A stretch of DNA of 64,000 nucleotides from Aptenodytes patagonicus (Eukaryota; Chordata; Aves; Sphenisciformes; Spheniscidae), in the NCBI RefSeq assembly GCF_965638725.1, contig NC_134956.1:24611047-24675046 (forward strand), in the 5' to 3' direction. Positions 35,201-48,375 of this stretch are shown piece after piece. Below the pieces are notes generated by a model. It had not been told where the DNA came from. It searched no databases and was given only the letters and a program-made list of their open reading frames with translations. Every line of letters begins with the position of its first letter. Position 1 is the first letter of the stretch. Both the position numbers and the translations under genes were made by a program.

Positions 35201-38200
35201 CCTCAGGTGCAGCGCTGGGGTGGCTCCGCGTCCAGCCCTCCTCTGCCCGGGGCGGGAGGAGGAGAGGCTGCAGGCAGCTTCACCCCGCAGTGGGCAGGTG
35301 AGGATGAGCTTCGTCCCTCAGACACAAGCTGAATTGTAAAGTGCTCTGCGGGAGTGTTCCCTTCTGCTGCCAGTGTCAAAAACTTCCCTTTGGGCGTAAT
35401 CTGCTTGCTACACAAGATATTGCTCTAAGCATAAAGCCTCTTCTACGGGACTGACGTGCTGCCTACCCGGCAAACGGAGACAGCCACGCAATTGAGCCGT
35501 GCAGTCGGAGCTGGTCTCCCCACCCAAACGGGTGCTTTTCCTGCTGCCTCTGCCACCCTCTCACCTTCCCCCAAAGCAGCATTACTGGTGCCCGTACCCC
35601 ACGCTTGCCGCTCTGGGGATTATACTGGGCATTTCTTTGCTGCCCACCCTCTGTGTCATCCCCCCTGTTCCCACTGCTCCCACACCAGCTTTCCTGCAGC
35701 TGCAACCAATGCAGAATGGCACACATTGATTCAAAATACTGTTTTTTATAAGTTTGTTTGTTGAATTTTGATTTAATGCAAGCTATGTTGTATTTAATGT
35801 TATAATTTATCCAACTGGTTTCTTCATTAGCATTTTAATGTGATCCTATCGCTTTCAGCTATTTCAACTGAGTGAGAAGGGAGAAAGGAGCTGTATCCAC
35901 ACACAGACACACATTTGCCTTTTTGCAGTTCCTCTTCTCTTTGATACGTGCTGCTAGATCCCCTTCCCTGCAGGTAAACTGTTTCTGCTTCATTCACAGA
36001 TCATTTTTTTTCCCAGGCAACAAATGAATGTTTTGGATTTTTAGCCCTCTGCCTGATGATTCAGTTAAAGAGGAACCTGCATTTAACCCAGGCTTTCACC
36101 ATGAGCCGATCACAAGAAACGGGGCAAATATTCACCGCTTTAACACTCAGACCTTCGTTGAAAGGCCCACTATAATACTGGTGAATAAATGTTTTTGCCA
36201 CAGAAAATATTGCCTTTTTGTCTTAAAAAATGTGAGCCACCAAAACATAAAAAATTCAACCAGACTTTAGAGCTGGAAGTCAATGAAGGAAAAAAAAAAA
36301 AGTCAGCATTAGTTAAAGAAAGCAAATACTTTCTGTAAAAGCTTTCATTAACTGGGAAAACGAATTTTCCCCTGTGATAAAAGTTGAGATGGAAAATTTT
36401 CAAATCACCCGATCCTATACCAATTCTCAGAAAATTAAACTATTTTTCATCTTGTTTAGACTCTAAAGTATCTCCAAAACACAGCTGCTATTCTATTATT
36501 TCTGACACAGAACATCAAAACAAAGACAGAAACAATTTGACCATCAGTGTAGTTCTCTTTCAAAATCAGACCTTTTAGGAAAACTATTGTAACTGCAGCA
36601 CATCCATCCAACTGCAGGCGTATGGTCCGCTCTGGAAGAGAGCGAGCCGTGGTGAAAGAGAAGTGAATTCCTTATTATTTCCTCCAAAACACTAACGTTC
36701 CTGGGGGCCAAGAGCAATAGTAGAATAACCCCATCACCCTTTTCAGCATGTAGATCAGCTGCCGCATTTGCTTTTTCCCCGGTCAGCCTGTGCCGGAGCA
36801 TTTCAACCCGCTTTCCCAGGATGCCCGGCCCCTGGTTCCCACCGGCCACTCGCAGGGGCACGGAAATGGCTTTAGATAACAGTTATGGATGTCACAGCCT
36901 GTGCCGATTCCTTTTGTTTCCAAAGACATTCCTGCCTGAGAAAAACAATCTGATAGAAAACTCCCTGTCATCTGCAAAGCAAAGCAAAACCAGATAACCC
37001 CCGCCATCCAAATCCCTGCTTAAACCCCTTGGCTATTGCGTTTCGGAGAGGGACATGCAGTGGGAGCAAGCGGGGAGCTCGTGCCCCGTCAGAGGCGACC
37101 TCCGTTATTGCTGCTCCACCATTCCCGGGAATCGCCGCCTTTTCACATGGCTCTCAGTGATGGTTTGGAGGGGGGGGTACATTTTTACTGTGTCTGTGAT
37201 TATTTTGTTTCAAGTTTTGCCCTCCTGCCCTGGCCTGAGGGACTGCTCCATGACTAAATTAATTTCCTCCTGAATGGATTTTCTGCCTAAAGCAGCCGTT
37301 CCCAAAGCTTTCTGGTCGTGACCCCCCGCATAGCCCAGCATCGCCCCCGGCCCCGGCTGCCAGCAGCAATAGAGGCTCATCGGGAGTTTCTGCCCCTCTT
37401 GCAATTCCCTCATCACCCCAGCGAGCCGCAGCAGCCGGGGCTCTGGCTTGGGATCCCCTGACCCGGGGATGTCTGAAGAGGGCCTGGATCTGCAGGGGTG
37501 CAGGGCAGGGAGCGGAGGGTCCCCAGGACCCCGCATCCCCCTGTGCTAACAAGTCCAGCACAAGGCATTCGTTGTGGCTGACTATAAAATGTGACTAATG
37601 CCATTAAAAATCAACCCAATGAAAACGTGAAAAGAGAATGAAGTAACCCACTTTATGATTACTCACTTCAAAAACACAACTGTGTTTTCTTCTGCCTTTA
37701 CCACCCTCCTTCGGGCTGAGAGCTGAGACAGAGCTCGGCTCTGCTGAAGTAAAGGCGATGCTCAGCAAGCGCTGCTCAGGCAGGAGGAAGCGTATCAACG
37801 TCTTGCTGAGCGTCACCACTTTTAAGTCCTGCCTTTGCTCCTCTTTGCTGTGACTGTTGTCCCTATCCTGGTTGATCACAAGTCCCTGACCACTCCCCAG
37901 TTGCCCCTTGACTCGGTGACGGAGGAGTGGAGCTGCCCAAGGGAGTGAGGGGACAGGACAGCGCGGCGAGGACACTGCGTTTCCTTCAGCGTTGTTGTTT
38001 TTTCCCTTACGTTATCCAATTTATGTGAATTTAGGGCTGGTGAGAGATGTGCAGCAAACAGCCCTGGAGGAGTCGTTTATGGCACCCCCGGGACCGGCAG
38101 ACACCCGCGGCAAAGGCCGTACCCAGCAGCGCTCACCCGTGGCCGGAGCTGGCCCTGGCGCTGCGTCTGGCAGCATGCAGGCAGGGCTGCCACAGCCCCC

Positions 38201-41053
38201 GCCGGTGGCCATGGGTCCTGCCCGGGCACCCCGCTCCATCGCGACGTGAACAAGAGGCACCGGGACATCAAATCCACATGTTTTTCCTAAGCCTCCATAT
38301 TTCCAGGGATGTCTACTCCATGCACCCTCCACCCGGACCTCCACAGCCGCTTCACACATCCAAACACCCTGCTCAAGTTTGTCACATACACAAACAAAAT
38401 CGCCCGCCTTCGGCGCCGACTCACAACTCATTCCAAAAGGGAGAAAAAACCCTGTCTCGGGCCCCACGCCGATGTTCCACTTATCTCCGCTCGTCGTGCT
38501 CATCATCACACAGGAGCGTGGGACCGCGGCTCTTTGTAACGTGGCTGTCCCTGCCCCACGTGCCGCACACCTCCGGCGGGACCGACCCCGCAAGGTCTCA
38601 CAAAGCTTCTCACACCCCTGTGAAAGATCCCAAAACAGTATCTTAAACTCAGAGGTCTGTAAGCACATCAGTGAAGATGCCTACAACAGGTACATTAAGT
38701 GAATACAAAATCTCTATCTTCAACAAAGATAACCATTTGAGACTTTAAATGGTGACTTCAACAATGTGATATAAAAAAATGAATCCCAACAGGTTGTCAG
38801 CAAACCAGTTTGATTTATGTCTGTATTTAACGTGTCGTAACTGTTCTGTCTCTCTTCTATTACACCAAGTAGTTGCTTCATTATCTTAATGCTCCAATTA
38901 TTGCAGTAATGTGGCTCTTTAGCTAATTTTCAACGGAAATGTAATTATTTGCAGCCACACCAGTCCACTGATCAAAGATGTTGCAGAACTGATGACCTGC
39001 TGCATCCCTGCATACAAACGTCTTTCCAAGTCGCCACCCAGCAGCGACCTGGCTTGTTTGCCATTGCTCGGAGAAAGCTTTTTACAATATTATTGCTCCT
39101 CTAACACAAAAGGTTTAACAGTTTACCCAATGGTGCATGGCAAGGAGCCGGTAACAGCTGGATTTGCATGAAAGGATTGCTAATATCATGCCAGCATCTG
39201 AAGCCTGCAGGTCCAGGTTTTGCTAGATGCTCCTGCAGTGTAGAAAAACTCCCCAAGGAGGAAACTTGTCTTTCCAGGACAACAGTTACTGGCAGAGCAA
39301 GGCAGAGATGCTTGTGCCCCGTGGGGCTTGCTCAGAGCTTTGCCTGCTGGGACCCACATTACCCGGTAGCACCGGTGGTTCGCAGCAGGTGAGTGCCTCT
39401 CCCGGGGATGTCCCAGCTGGCGGGATGTCGTCTTAATGCTCAGGCTCACCGACACGCCATCAAACTTCAAATGAGCTGCCGTAACTATCCAGGCCCATGG
39501 TCTCACCCTGAAAAAAATGCATCCGATTCACATCTTCGTTTGCATGCTTATTTAATTGCCTGACACTGGCACTGAATGAGGCACGTGAGATGTACTCATG
39601 TTTGCTGGGATCTCTGCTTTGAGTTAAAACTACATCAGGAAGCACAAAGTTTTATCTGTGTTAATCTCTACTGAATTATTCTAAAGCCCAAAGCAGTTCA
39701 GTGTTGGTTGGCTGCAAGGCAGGAACGAAAGCTCACGTTAGAGCTGATGTCTAACTCACCTCCTAACCCCACAGTACTCAGACACCTGGATGTCAGAGCT
39801 GAAACCTCAGAGGTGGGAATTTCTGCTTCTGCAGAAAGCAGGCTGACCAGCTCTTCTGTGCAAGGTCCTCCTTAAAGAAGGCTGCGGGTGTTGGCATAAA
39901 AATTAAACGTGGGGCACAGAGAATCTCTAAGGTAACAGGACAAGTTTAAAATTATATATAATACCTGCCTAAGCATAATAGGGCAATAATAATAATCAGC
40001 ACCTGCAGCTGCTACAGGACAGACAAAACCATGCTGAAGCCCGTTTCAGAGCCGCTGGCCGTGCAGACATCGGAGGGCTGCACGGAGCAAGCGTGGAGAG
40101 GGCCGGTGGGAGGCGCAGCCCCCCGGCGAGGAGCAGTGCTGCCGTCTGCTCTGGGATGCTGCTTGTCAGGCACACAGCGTGCTGGGTTGCTTCACCAACC
40201 TGCACCATCAGGCTTTTAAAAGAGAAAGGGGAAAAAGAGGCTGATGTTATTCCAGTGTTTGAAAACACTCTCCGGTTTTGCTGGGTTAGGAGCACCGGTG
40301 CCTTGGAAGCTCAGCAGGTAAAGGATGTATGTGCACAAACCCCCATCAGTTTTGCAGCAATTATCACCCAATTAATTTTTCTTTTTGAGTAATTACTCCT
40401 AATGGTCAGATTAGTTTCATTTTCCCTCATTTCACCACTGAACACAATAAACCAGATCTCTGGCTGGTAAAAGTCAGAGTAACTCAGTTCACCCACGATG
40501 GAATTAACTTGAGTTTGCTCCACTTAGAAAAAAAACCCAAAACACCCTTACTTCACAATGCTTTATTCTCATATACATTTTTATACACCACCTCCTGCTC
40601 TCCGATGCCCCCGTGCGCTCACCTGTACCCTCTTTGGGGATTTATTTACTGTTTCCCTCCCCAGGATTTGGCTTGGCCTGCGGAGCCGATGGGTGCGCCA
40701 GGGGCTGTGCCCCGGGCAGCCCTGCCGCCAGCACAGCGCTTCTCTCTTGCTTTGGAAAGAAGCATTTGAAGGTTTCACAGAATTAAAAATGACTCCTTAT
40801 TTTCCGACTTCCCATCGGCTGCCCTTCACTACTCCTTTGCTATCTTTTTCCACATCTAGAAAAAAATGTTACCTGCATTTATTTGAAGTCATGATCTTTC
40901 TCCCTCCCTCCCTCTGCCCCCCTCACAACTCCCCGTGTTTCCCCTGGCCAGCCCCGGTTCGGCACGATGCCCCAGCCTCCGCGGGCAAGGGTCGAGCAAA
41001 GCAGAGGGGGCTCTGCAGGGGCAGGGAGAGGGGCAGGCAGCAGTGAAATAATA

Positions 41054-41110
41054 AGAGCAAGTCTTTTTAGATGGAAAAGTTCTTTTAGATGGAAAATAAT
41101 TAGAGCAAGT
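41054..41110. repeat. Nested direct repeats (A-B-B'-A')
   Basis: AGAGCAAGT occurs at 41054-41062 and again at 41102-41110. Between them a TCTTTTAGATGGAAAA-type unit occurs twice in tandem (from about 41062 and from 41081), differing by one T. This looks like a local duplication within a duplication. Confidence 0.85.
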
Positions 41111-42883
41111 ACAAGGTTTTATGGCACGTCACTAAGCGTACGTGAGATGTACCTGAGAATACCAATTAAATCCCTGTGTGCTACAGATCTTCCCAAATCT
41201 TCTGCTGTTGCTCTCCACTTCGTCTCCTGTTTGCATGGTCTGCAGACGCCGCAGCCCCAACTCTGGTGGTGAGGGTGCCCCTTAGCAGGAACAGGTCCAT
41301 CTCCAGCCCAAGGGATCCCAGGGTGTTCCCAAATAACGCAAGTGAACCGTTGGGACAGAGCTGGTTTCACTTGCACCAACCTTTAATGCAGCCAGTACTG
41401 CCGGCAGCAGGGAGTGACCTTCAGCGAGGAGGGCAAACCCCCCGGACCCTGCGCTGGGCACCCCAGGGGTGGTGAGGGCTGCAGCTCTCCCCCGATAGCC
41501 CCCCCAAGGCTGGCAGCTCCCCGCACTGCACGCCCCCCCCTTCCCTGACAATGGAAGTCCTGTGGGTCCTCCTGCTCCCTTCCCGACGAGCACCGCCGGG
41601 CGCTGGCCCCAGCAGCCGGGGCGAGGGGAGAACCAGGCGTGGGAGGAAAAAGGGCACAAAATCCCCTTGACGCCCACAGGGACCAGGGAAACTGCTCACT
41701 GGCCACCAATTTGCAAAACCCTGAAAAAGCCTTTAAAAAAAACATAAGCCGTTCAGTGTCCAGACCTGAGGTGACCCTAATATAAAAAAGCAAAATGAAC
41801 ATTTGAAAATGGGAGTCCCAGCCTAAACTTGCTGCTACAGAAAGGCTATAAACTGACAGCAATGCGGTTTGAGACGGCAAGGGGGAACATTTCTCTTGCT
41901 GAATGGCTCATGGTGCCATAAAAGCTGCTGCTTCCACAGCGTGTGGCGTCGTTTGTCACCGAGCTCTCTGGTGGAGCAGACATTCGAGGGGGAATCTGAC
42001 TCATGGGGTTGAAAAATTCCTCCTTGTGCTCCTGACTCTGACTTGCAGCAGCAAAACTGAAATTCACCCTTTATAAAATCCTTTTCCAAGTTGTATGGGA
42101 AACTTGGTTCAAACGCGGGCAAGACACTTCTGGGGACCTGAGTCACCAGAACCAAACAGGCTTTCAAGGGGCTCTCTACAGCCTGTTAAACACGCCACGC
42201 AACGTTTTTATGGAAAATTAAACATTTTGATAATTACTGCAGTTTTAACGTGTGCACGGGCTTTAGTAGCATGGAGGGAATGGTCATTTTCCAACAACAG
42301 CAAAACATTCCTTCCTTCCACGCCCTCCTGCAGCGCCAAAACCTTGTCAAGGCTGAGTCCTGCCTGCGGGAACTGCACCGGGGACGGGGAGGCAGCGATG
42401 GGAGGACCCACCCAAACCTCTGCCCCAGCCCCTGCACAAGACACACAACATCTGCAGAAGTTCGAGGGGCCAGGTCTGGCCTGCCAAGCTTTCTATCCGC
42501 ATTTGCCGTCAACGTGAATGGAGGCTGCAAGCAGCTAATCGTTTGTACAGAATCCAGCTCACCCTTCCAGCCTCCCGGTCGTGCCAAGCGCCCACACCAT
42601 GCACGTCCTGCCCGGGCAGCGGTCTTGAGGCACCAAAGGCAGCCCTGGCCACTTCAGTCATGCCACCACCTCCTTCGGCTTGCAGAAGAAAGGAACTGCC
42701 ACGCTGTGTTCCTCACCTAAGGAAAAAAGAGGAGAGGAGAGGCAAGGAATCAGCCTTTTGGAAGGCCCTGCAGGGCTGACTGGTGCCGGCTGCAGGGACG
42801 GGGCAGGCAGAACTGGGGTTTCCCACCTCCCCAGGGTGCCATCCGCCACCCCGGGAGCAGCCAGCAACCAGAAGCCAAGCAGA

Positions 42884-43083
42884 GAATCATAGAATCATTA
42901 AGGTTGGAAAAGACCTCTAAGATCATCGAGTCCAACCGTCGACCCAACACCACCATGTCCACTAAACCATGTCCCTAAGCGCCGCATCTACACGTCTTTT
43001 AAATACTTCCAGGGATGGGGACTCAACCACTTCCCTGGGCAGCCTCTTCCAATGTTTAACCACTCTTTCAGTAAAGAAATTTT
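42884..43083 (-). mobile_element. CR1 LINE, short 5'-truncated 3' end
   Basis: A minus-strand CR1 fragment of about 200 bp, closely similar to the first 190 bp of the copy at 4253-4648, with under two units of the octamer tail at 42884-42899. It is truncated inside the block coding the end of reverse transcriptase. It has no coding capacity. Its truncated end at about 43083 abuts three tandem copies of CTTTACTG. Confidence 0.93.
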
Positions 43084-43108
43084 CTTTACTGCTTTACTGC
43101 TTTACTGC
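43084..43108. repeat. CTTTACTG tandem triplication at the CR1 5' junction
   Basis: Three perfect eight-base copies lie exactly at the truncated 5' end of the CR1 fragment, where the related copy at 4.4 kb continues differently. The repeat probably arose during or after insertion. Confidence 0.85.
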
Positions 43109-46100
43109 AACAGCAGATGAAGCCAGGTGGGAGCATCCCCCCCCACCGAGGGTGCACCTTCTCCTGGGACACCCACCGCACCTTCCCCGATGGCAAAGCC
43201 TGGTGACGTGAGCTGGAACTGCGGAGCCCGAAGCTGCAGCCACCCTGGCCAGAGCCACGAGCTCTCCCACGTGCAAGCAGAGCGGCTGGGCCGGCACACG
43301 CGTGCTGCAGGGGCACCCCAGCCTGGTCTGAACCCTTGAGAGCACGGAGCAAACCCTGAAGGAAAGCAGCAGTACCTGCAGAGAAAAATTTCAAATGGCT
43401 CCTGCCCTAGTCTGCAAAACCTGACCTGATGGGAACGTTGCAATTCTGGCACAGAGGTACTTTGATGCAGCAGCTGATGCAGTCTCTCCAGACTAGAGAT
43501 TGTGGAATTTATAAGTTGGGATAGGAACCCAAAATTTTGTTCAAAGCAGACCCAATATCTATGAGTCACCTACGCAACATACCTATACTACAAAGAAATA
43601 ATTTGCTCTTCTGGCGGATGCTCCTAGAATGCAGATGGTTTTACTTTTGGTGCTTGGATCAAACACACTGCGGTGAGACTTCTGCATTTATTTAGACTAG
43701 CACCATCCAGAAGCTGTGCTTTAGCTAAATCACCTGCATTTGTGAGCCAAGATCCAATGTGAATTGCAAATAAACTGTTGTCTGCAGGGCTACTCCAGCA
43801 AGGGATTTGAAAAGAAAGGCTTTTCCCAGAGAATACAAAGTGGTAGTCAATGGATTTTGATTGTACCTGGAGAGGCAGGGATGATCTCCTTACTGGAAAT
43901 CAACAGCACGCTGAAAATTGGTACCAGCTAAGGGGCCTTAGCAGAAAAGAAGAAATGAAATAGTATCAGTCCTTTGCAATTCGGAACTGCCACAACTGTT
44001 CCATCCCACAGACCCCCACCCCCTGTTTCGTCCTCTGCCCCTCAGTACCCCTCGGCACTCCACAGCCACATCCCGCAGCATCACCTCCCGCCAGGGCATC
44101 CCCCCGAGCTGGGGCTTCCCCCAAGCCGCTGTCGGCCTGGCCAGGCTCCCCACGCTGGCTCCCATCGCCCTCCCTGGGTCTGTGCCGGGGCTCAGCCCGC
44201 TCCGCTCCCAGGAGAGACGAGCACTGCAACTCCAGAAAAACGCGAAGGGGCTGGAGACACCCAAGAAGGACCACATCTCAGCCGCTCCCCTACCAGCGGG
44301 TCTGCCTTCCCACTAGTCCTCAGCTCATTGCAAAATGCCTAAAAACGTGCCTGCATGTTTCATTTTGAAAACACAGTCACCTTGGGGAAGGGGTATGGTC
44401 GTGCCTGCACCCCTCCTGTGCCTGCTGTGCGGGGCAGTGGCATCCTGGGGAGCACGGTGGGAGCAGCATCCCCAGCTGGGGCCACGTGCCGGCAGCTGCC
44501 CAGACGGCATCCCTGGTCACTGCGGGAGGGCACGGAGCGGGAGAAAAAGCATCAGCCTCAGGCCTGCCGCTGCAGAGCCTCCAGAGAGCCACAGCCATGC
44601 GGTGTGCTCCCCAAGAGCCCTGCAGCCCAGCGACAGCAGGTCCTCAAGGTGCAACATTATGGCCTGAGGTGGAAAACACCTCGCCAGTTTTAAGAGCTGC
44701 TTCCCACAGTAATCCTCCCTTTTGCCTCTTTGGAGCCAAAATACCAAGCCCTGCCCAGAATAGCAAACCACAGGCCTAGTGAGCCTCTGCTTTGTGTGCT
44801 CAAATTAAATGTCGTTTGTTATTCCAACTGAGACGTAACGCGGGGAGAGGAGTGTGGCCGAAAATCAGATTTTCTGGAGCTTCCATTATGCACAGTCGTA
44901 GCAGAGGGCATCGAGAAGGAAAGGTGGGTCTAGGTGCTTCCCCCTCCTCCAGCGGCCAAGAGAAGGAAAAAGGAGATGTCCTGTCATACACAGGGAAACC
45001 ACCTCCATCCTTGCCTTGTAATTGCCATCAAATGTGTTTTCTGGACATTTATTTCCATGCTGGATTTGCATGATTAACTGTAGCCAATTAGGAGCCATTC
45101 TCCTAAACGCTTCCACAAAGCAAGTAAGTGTCCCCACATTCAGGATGTGACCCGTGGCCAATGCATCTCTACAGAAATGCACCCTCACAGCAGAGCATTC
45201 AAGTGCTGCCTAACCCGCACCTTCAGCACTACCCCGACACCACGTCAGACGGACACACGCAAAAATTACTGAAACCATTTTAAGGGTTCAGGTGGTCAGC
45301 CCCTGGAAACCATGGCAGCCCTACCCGCCTCTGCAGGCAGCCGCAGCCCCGTCCCACAGCCGGCTCACACCACTCAGCCGGGTCTTCACCACTCCTGGTC
45401 CTCACGTTGTACTTCTTTCAGCTATCTCACCCCTATTTTCATTCTTTTCAATTTTTTTTAAACCCATTTATTTGGGTTTTCAGCCATTTCTTTTGCTTCC
45501 TTCCACTCATTTCACTTGTACATTTGCTCTCATCTCTTTTGTCTCATAAGACACTTGCTCTTGTTCTTGAAAGCGGGCAGCTGTGCACATCGCACACCCT
45601 ACTGCTGCCTTTAATTTTCTCCGCTCCCTGTACTTTTGGAGAGGACACAAAGACGAGGTCCTGACCTGCTGTGGCTATCTATCTCTGCGGTTCCCACGGC
45701 CCTGCTCATGGACGTGACCCTGCCTGTCCTTGCCGAATTCCAGCCTGGGCAGCTGCCTTCTGCCAGACTGGACCCCATCTGCCGCGTCCCACTTTCCTCA
45801 CCATCAAACTGCCACAGCGCATCACCAGCCGCCACCAGCACCGCCCGGCTCCGTGCGGGACGGGGCCGAAAGCAGTGCAGCAGGAGTGCCCGCCGCATGC
45901 CACCACCTCCCGCCATGTGCATCAGCGGTGCCCGGACCCCCGGCACTCGCGCGGGGGCAGGACCCGGCCAGAGCGCGGCGGTGGAGCGATTCAGATCATC
46001 TCACGATAACGATGACAACCGGCATTGCTGACATCCACACTTCTGTGCTCACCACAACGTTTCCAGCCACCATCGCCGTTTCCAGTCTGGGAATGCATGG

Positions 46101-48361
46101 GAAGACGCTCCGGATTTCTCAGGAGGAGCCAGGCACCGTCCTTCTCATCACCCGGACGCAGCAGGTGGCTGCGTGGCATTTCTGTCCCTTTGGGGGGGCT
46201 TATCTTAAAAGTATGGTATCAGCTCTACCCTTAGAAACCAACTGGCAAGCTGTTTTGGCAACACTAAGGGGAAGAAGTTGTATGGTGAAAGGGAAAATAT
46301 TAAATCAAATGTGAGATATGGAGGTAAAAAATAGTATCCAAATTTTGAAGAAGATGAGATTTTGGGCATTCAGATTACTTAGCAAGGTCTAGTCTTCAGA
46401 ATAATGTTGGTCTCCCTCTTTTGGAAATCAGGTTTGTGGGTGCGTTTTCCCAGTCACCAAATCATATTCTTGATTTAATAAAATGGGTTTTAGTACCTTC
46501 TGAAACAAAAGAACGTTCCACAACACCGCACAGATCTTGCAATGACAGAGAAACAACAGCATTGAAAAACCAGCTCCCTGCCGAACAAACAGCCACCAAA
46601 GTGACTTTATCATAGGTAAGACAGATCATTGGATGCAAAATAATTTTAATAATCGAACTTACTTTCTACCTTCACACACTGAATGCGCAGATGGTGCACA
46701 CGGGTTGAGGAAAAGACAATTCCCACATTCAAAGGTTTTCAGCCAGAAATCCTGTTGCTCAAGTGTTTATTTTGCAAGCATATGGATTAAAAGCAAGGCA
46801 TCTCGATGTTTAAGAATTTTAGTTAATTTAAATCTGAAGCCAAACATAATGTGGCAGTCTCCCTTTTGAATAAGATAATATTTCTCACTATCAATTATTA
46901 TTTTATACACCTGAAGATCACCCCAAAGGGATGCTGGAGCTATTAATATGTTCAGACACATTTTTCTAATTTCACTGGTATGCTAAAACTTCATTTAAGC
47001 CTGCGAAAGTCATTCAAAACAGCCTCGTTTCTATAAAAGGTTTCTATAAATTACATTTTGTAAAAAATATTTCTAAAACCCCCTTTCTCAGGCAGATCCT
47101 CTGTTTCTGATCACAAAAACCAAACTGGAGGCTCTGGAGGAGAGGGATCAGAGTGCCGGGGAAGGACTGCCCATGCGGAGTCCTTGGGTTGTCCCAGCCC
47201 ACCAAGGGAAACCACCGCTTCTGAGAAAGAACGTGAATTGCTCGCTGCTCCACTCACCTCTCACTCAGAAGCAAATTTCCTGTTCTCCCCCCGCCCCGGG
47301 AGCAGCGATGCTGGCGCGGCCGCTCGGGCGGGATGGGCTGGACCGCTGTGCCAGCACGTTGTGGCCCATCAGCACCAAACCAGGGAAGGTGGCACCGGCT
47401 CGGTGGAGCCTCGGGCACGTCTGCGCTCGGCCGACGAGGGTCTCTGCTGGAAACACAACAAAGTATGAAACAAAATAAAAACCTCTTGATTTTGTTCAGT
47501 CTGCAAGGCTGGGGTCATGCCTTGAAAGCTCCGGTTTCCTACAGAAAAACAACCGCAGGCACTGCAAGAAGGAAAAAAAAGGCTCCTCACTGCTGCAGCG
47601 TCTCCCCGATGTGCAGGACCTGGCCCCGGGGAGCAAGAGAGGCTGTTGCCTGCCTCCCGGCTCTGCCGGCAGCTCCAGCAGCCTCAGGAGGCGGAGATGC
47701 AGCAGGCAGCACCGCGATGCTGTTAAACTGCCCGGTGATAGTTTTATGAGCTCTCAATGGCTCGTATCCACCACCAAGTGCTACTGAGTCACTGCCACGC
47801 GGCTGCTCCTCAGCTGAAAATAAGACTTGTCTGGGTTGTCAATGTGGCTTCTTTACAAGCACATTTGCTAATAAATTATTTCCTTTGTGGTAGCCGTCCC
47901 CCACAGACACCCAGGACCCAGCTCCTTCTCCTGCCAGCGACAGCTTGGCTTTGGGCTCCCACCAAAGTCAAAATGGGACCAAGGCTGCAGTGAACCACCG
48001 TGAAGATGGAGCAGCGGTGATGCCCTCAGATCCCCTTGAACCTCTATAATGCCGTCTGCCTTACCGGGGTTCATCACAAGGAGAGCTGCGGTGGTACCTG
48101 GGCACCACAAAGGTCTTCTGACTGATGAGGTATTTTAAGGAATCCTTCTGAGGAACAAGATGACATTTTCGTGAGAAAAACTATCATATCTCAGCAGTGA
48201 ATGAATCTATGCAGTGCCTTTAGCTTTACAGTTATTTATAATTACTTGCGAGTCATTTCCTTTCCAGTCACTAAGAGCTTCACTGAAATAAATACCCTTC
48301 GTTCAGCTGCTGTTATGAATGGCACCAAATAAAGCAGTCAAGCGTTTCTTCCAGCAGCACT

Positions 48362-48375
48362 AAAAAAAAAAAAAA
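48362..48375. repeat. Poly(A) run, 14 bases
   Basis: Simple homopolymer. No retroposed gene was recognised upstream of it, so it is not taken as a retrocopy tail. Confidence 0.9.

Larger units (their letters stand above)
28462..42883. other. Gene desert between OXTR and RAD18, left part
   Basis: About 14.4 kb with no supportable gene and no further recognised interspersed repeat. Composition alternates between AT-rich blocks (28.5-29.2, 30.2-31.1, 32.4-33.4, 35.7-36.6 kb) and GC-richer blocks (31.6-32.4, 33.9-34.7, 37.3-38.6, 41.2-41.7 kb). Open frames are short and frame-ambiguous. Cis-regulatory elements for OXTR could be here but cannot be told apart from background without alignment. Confidence 0.5.
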
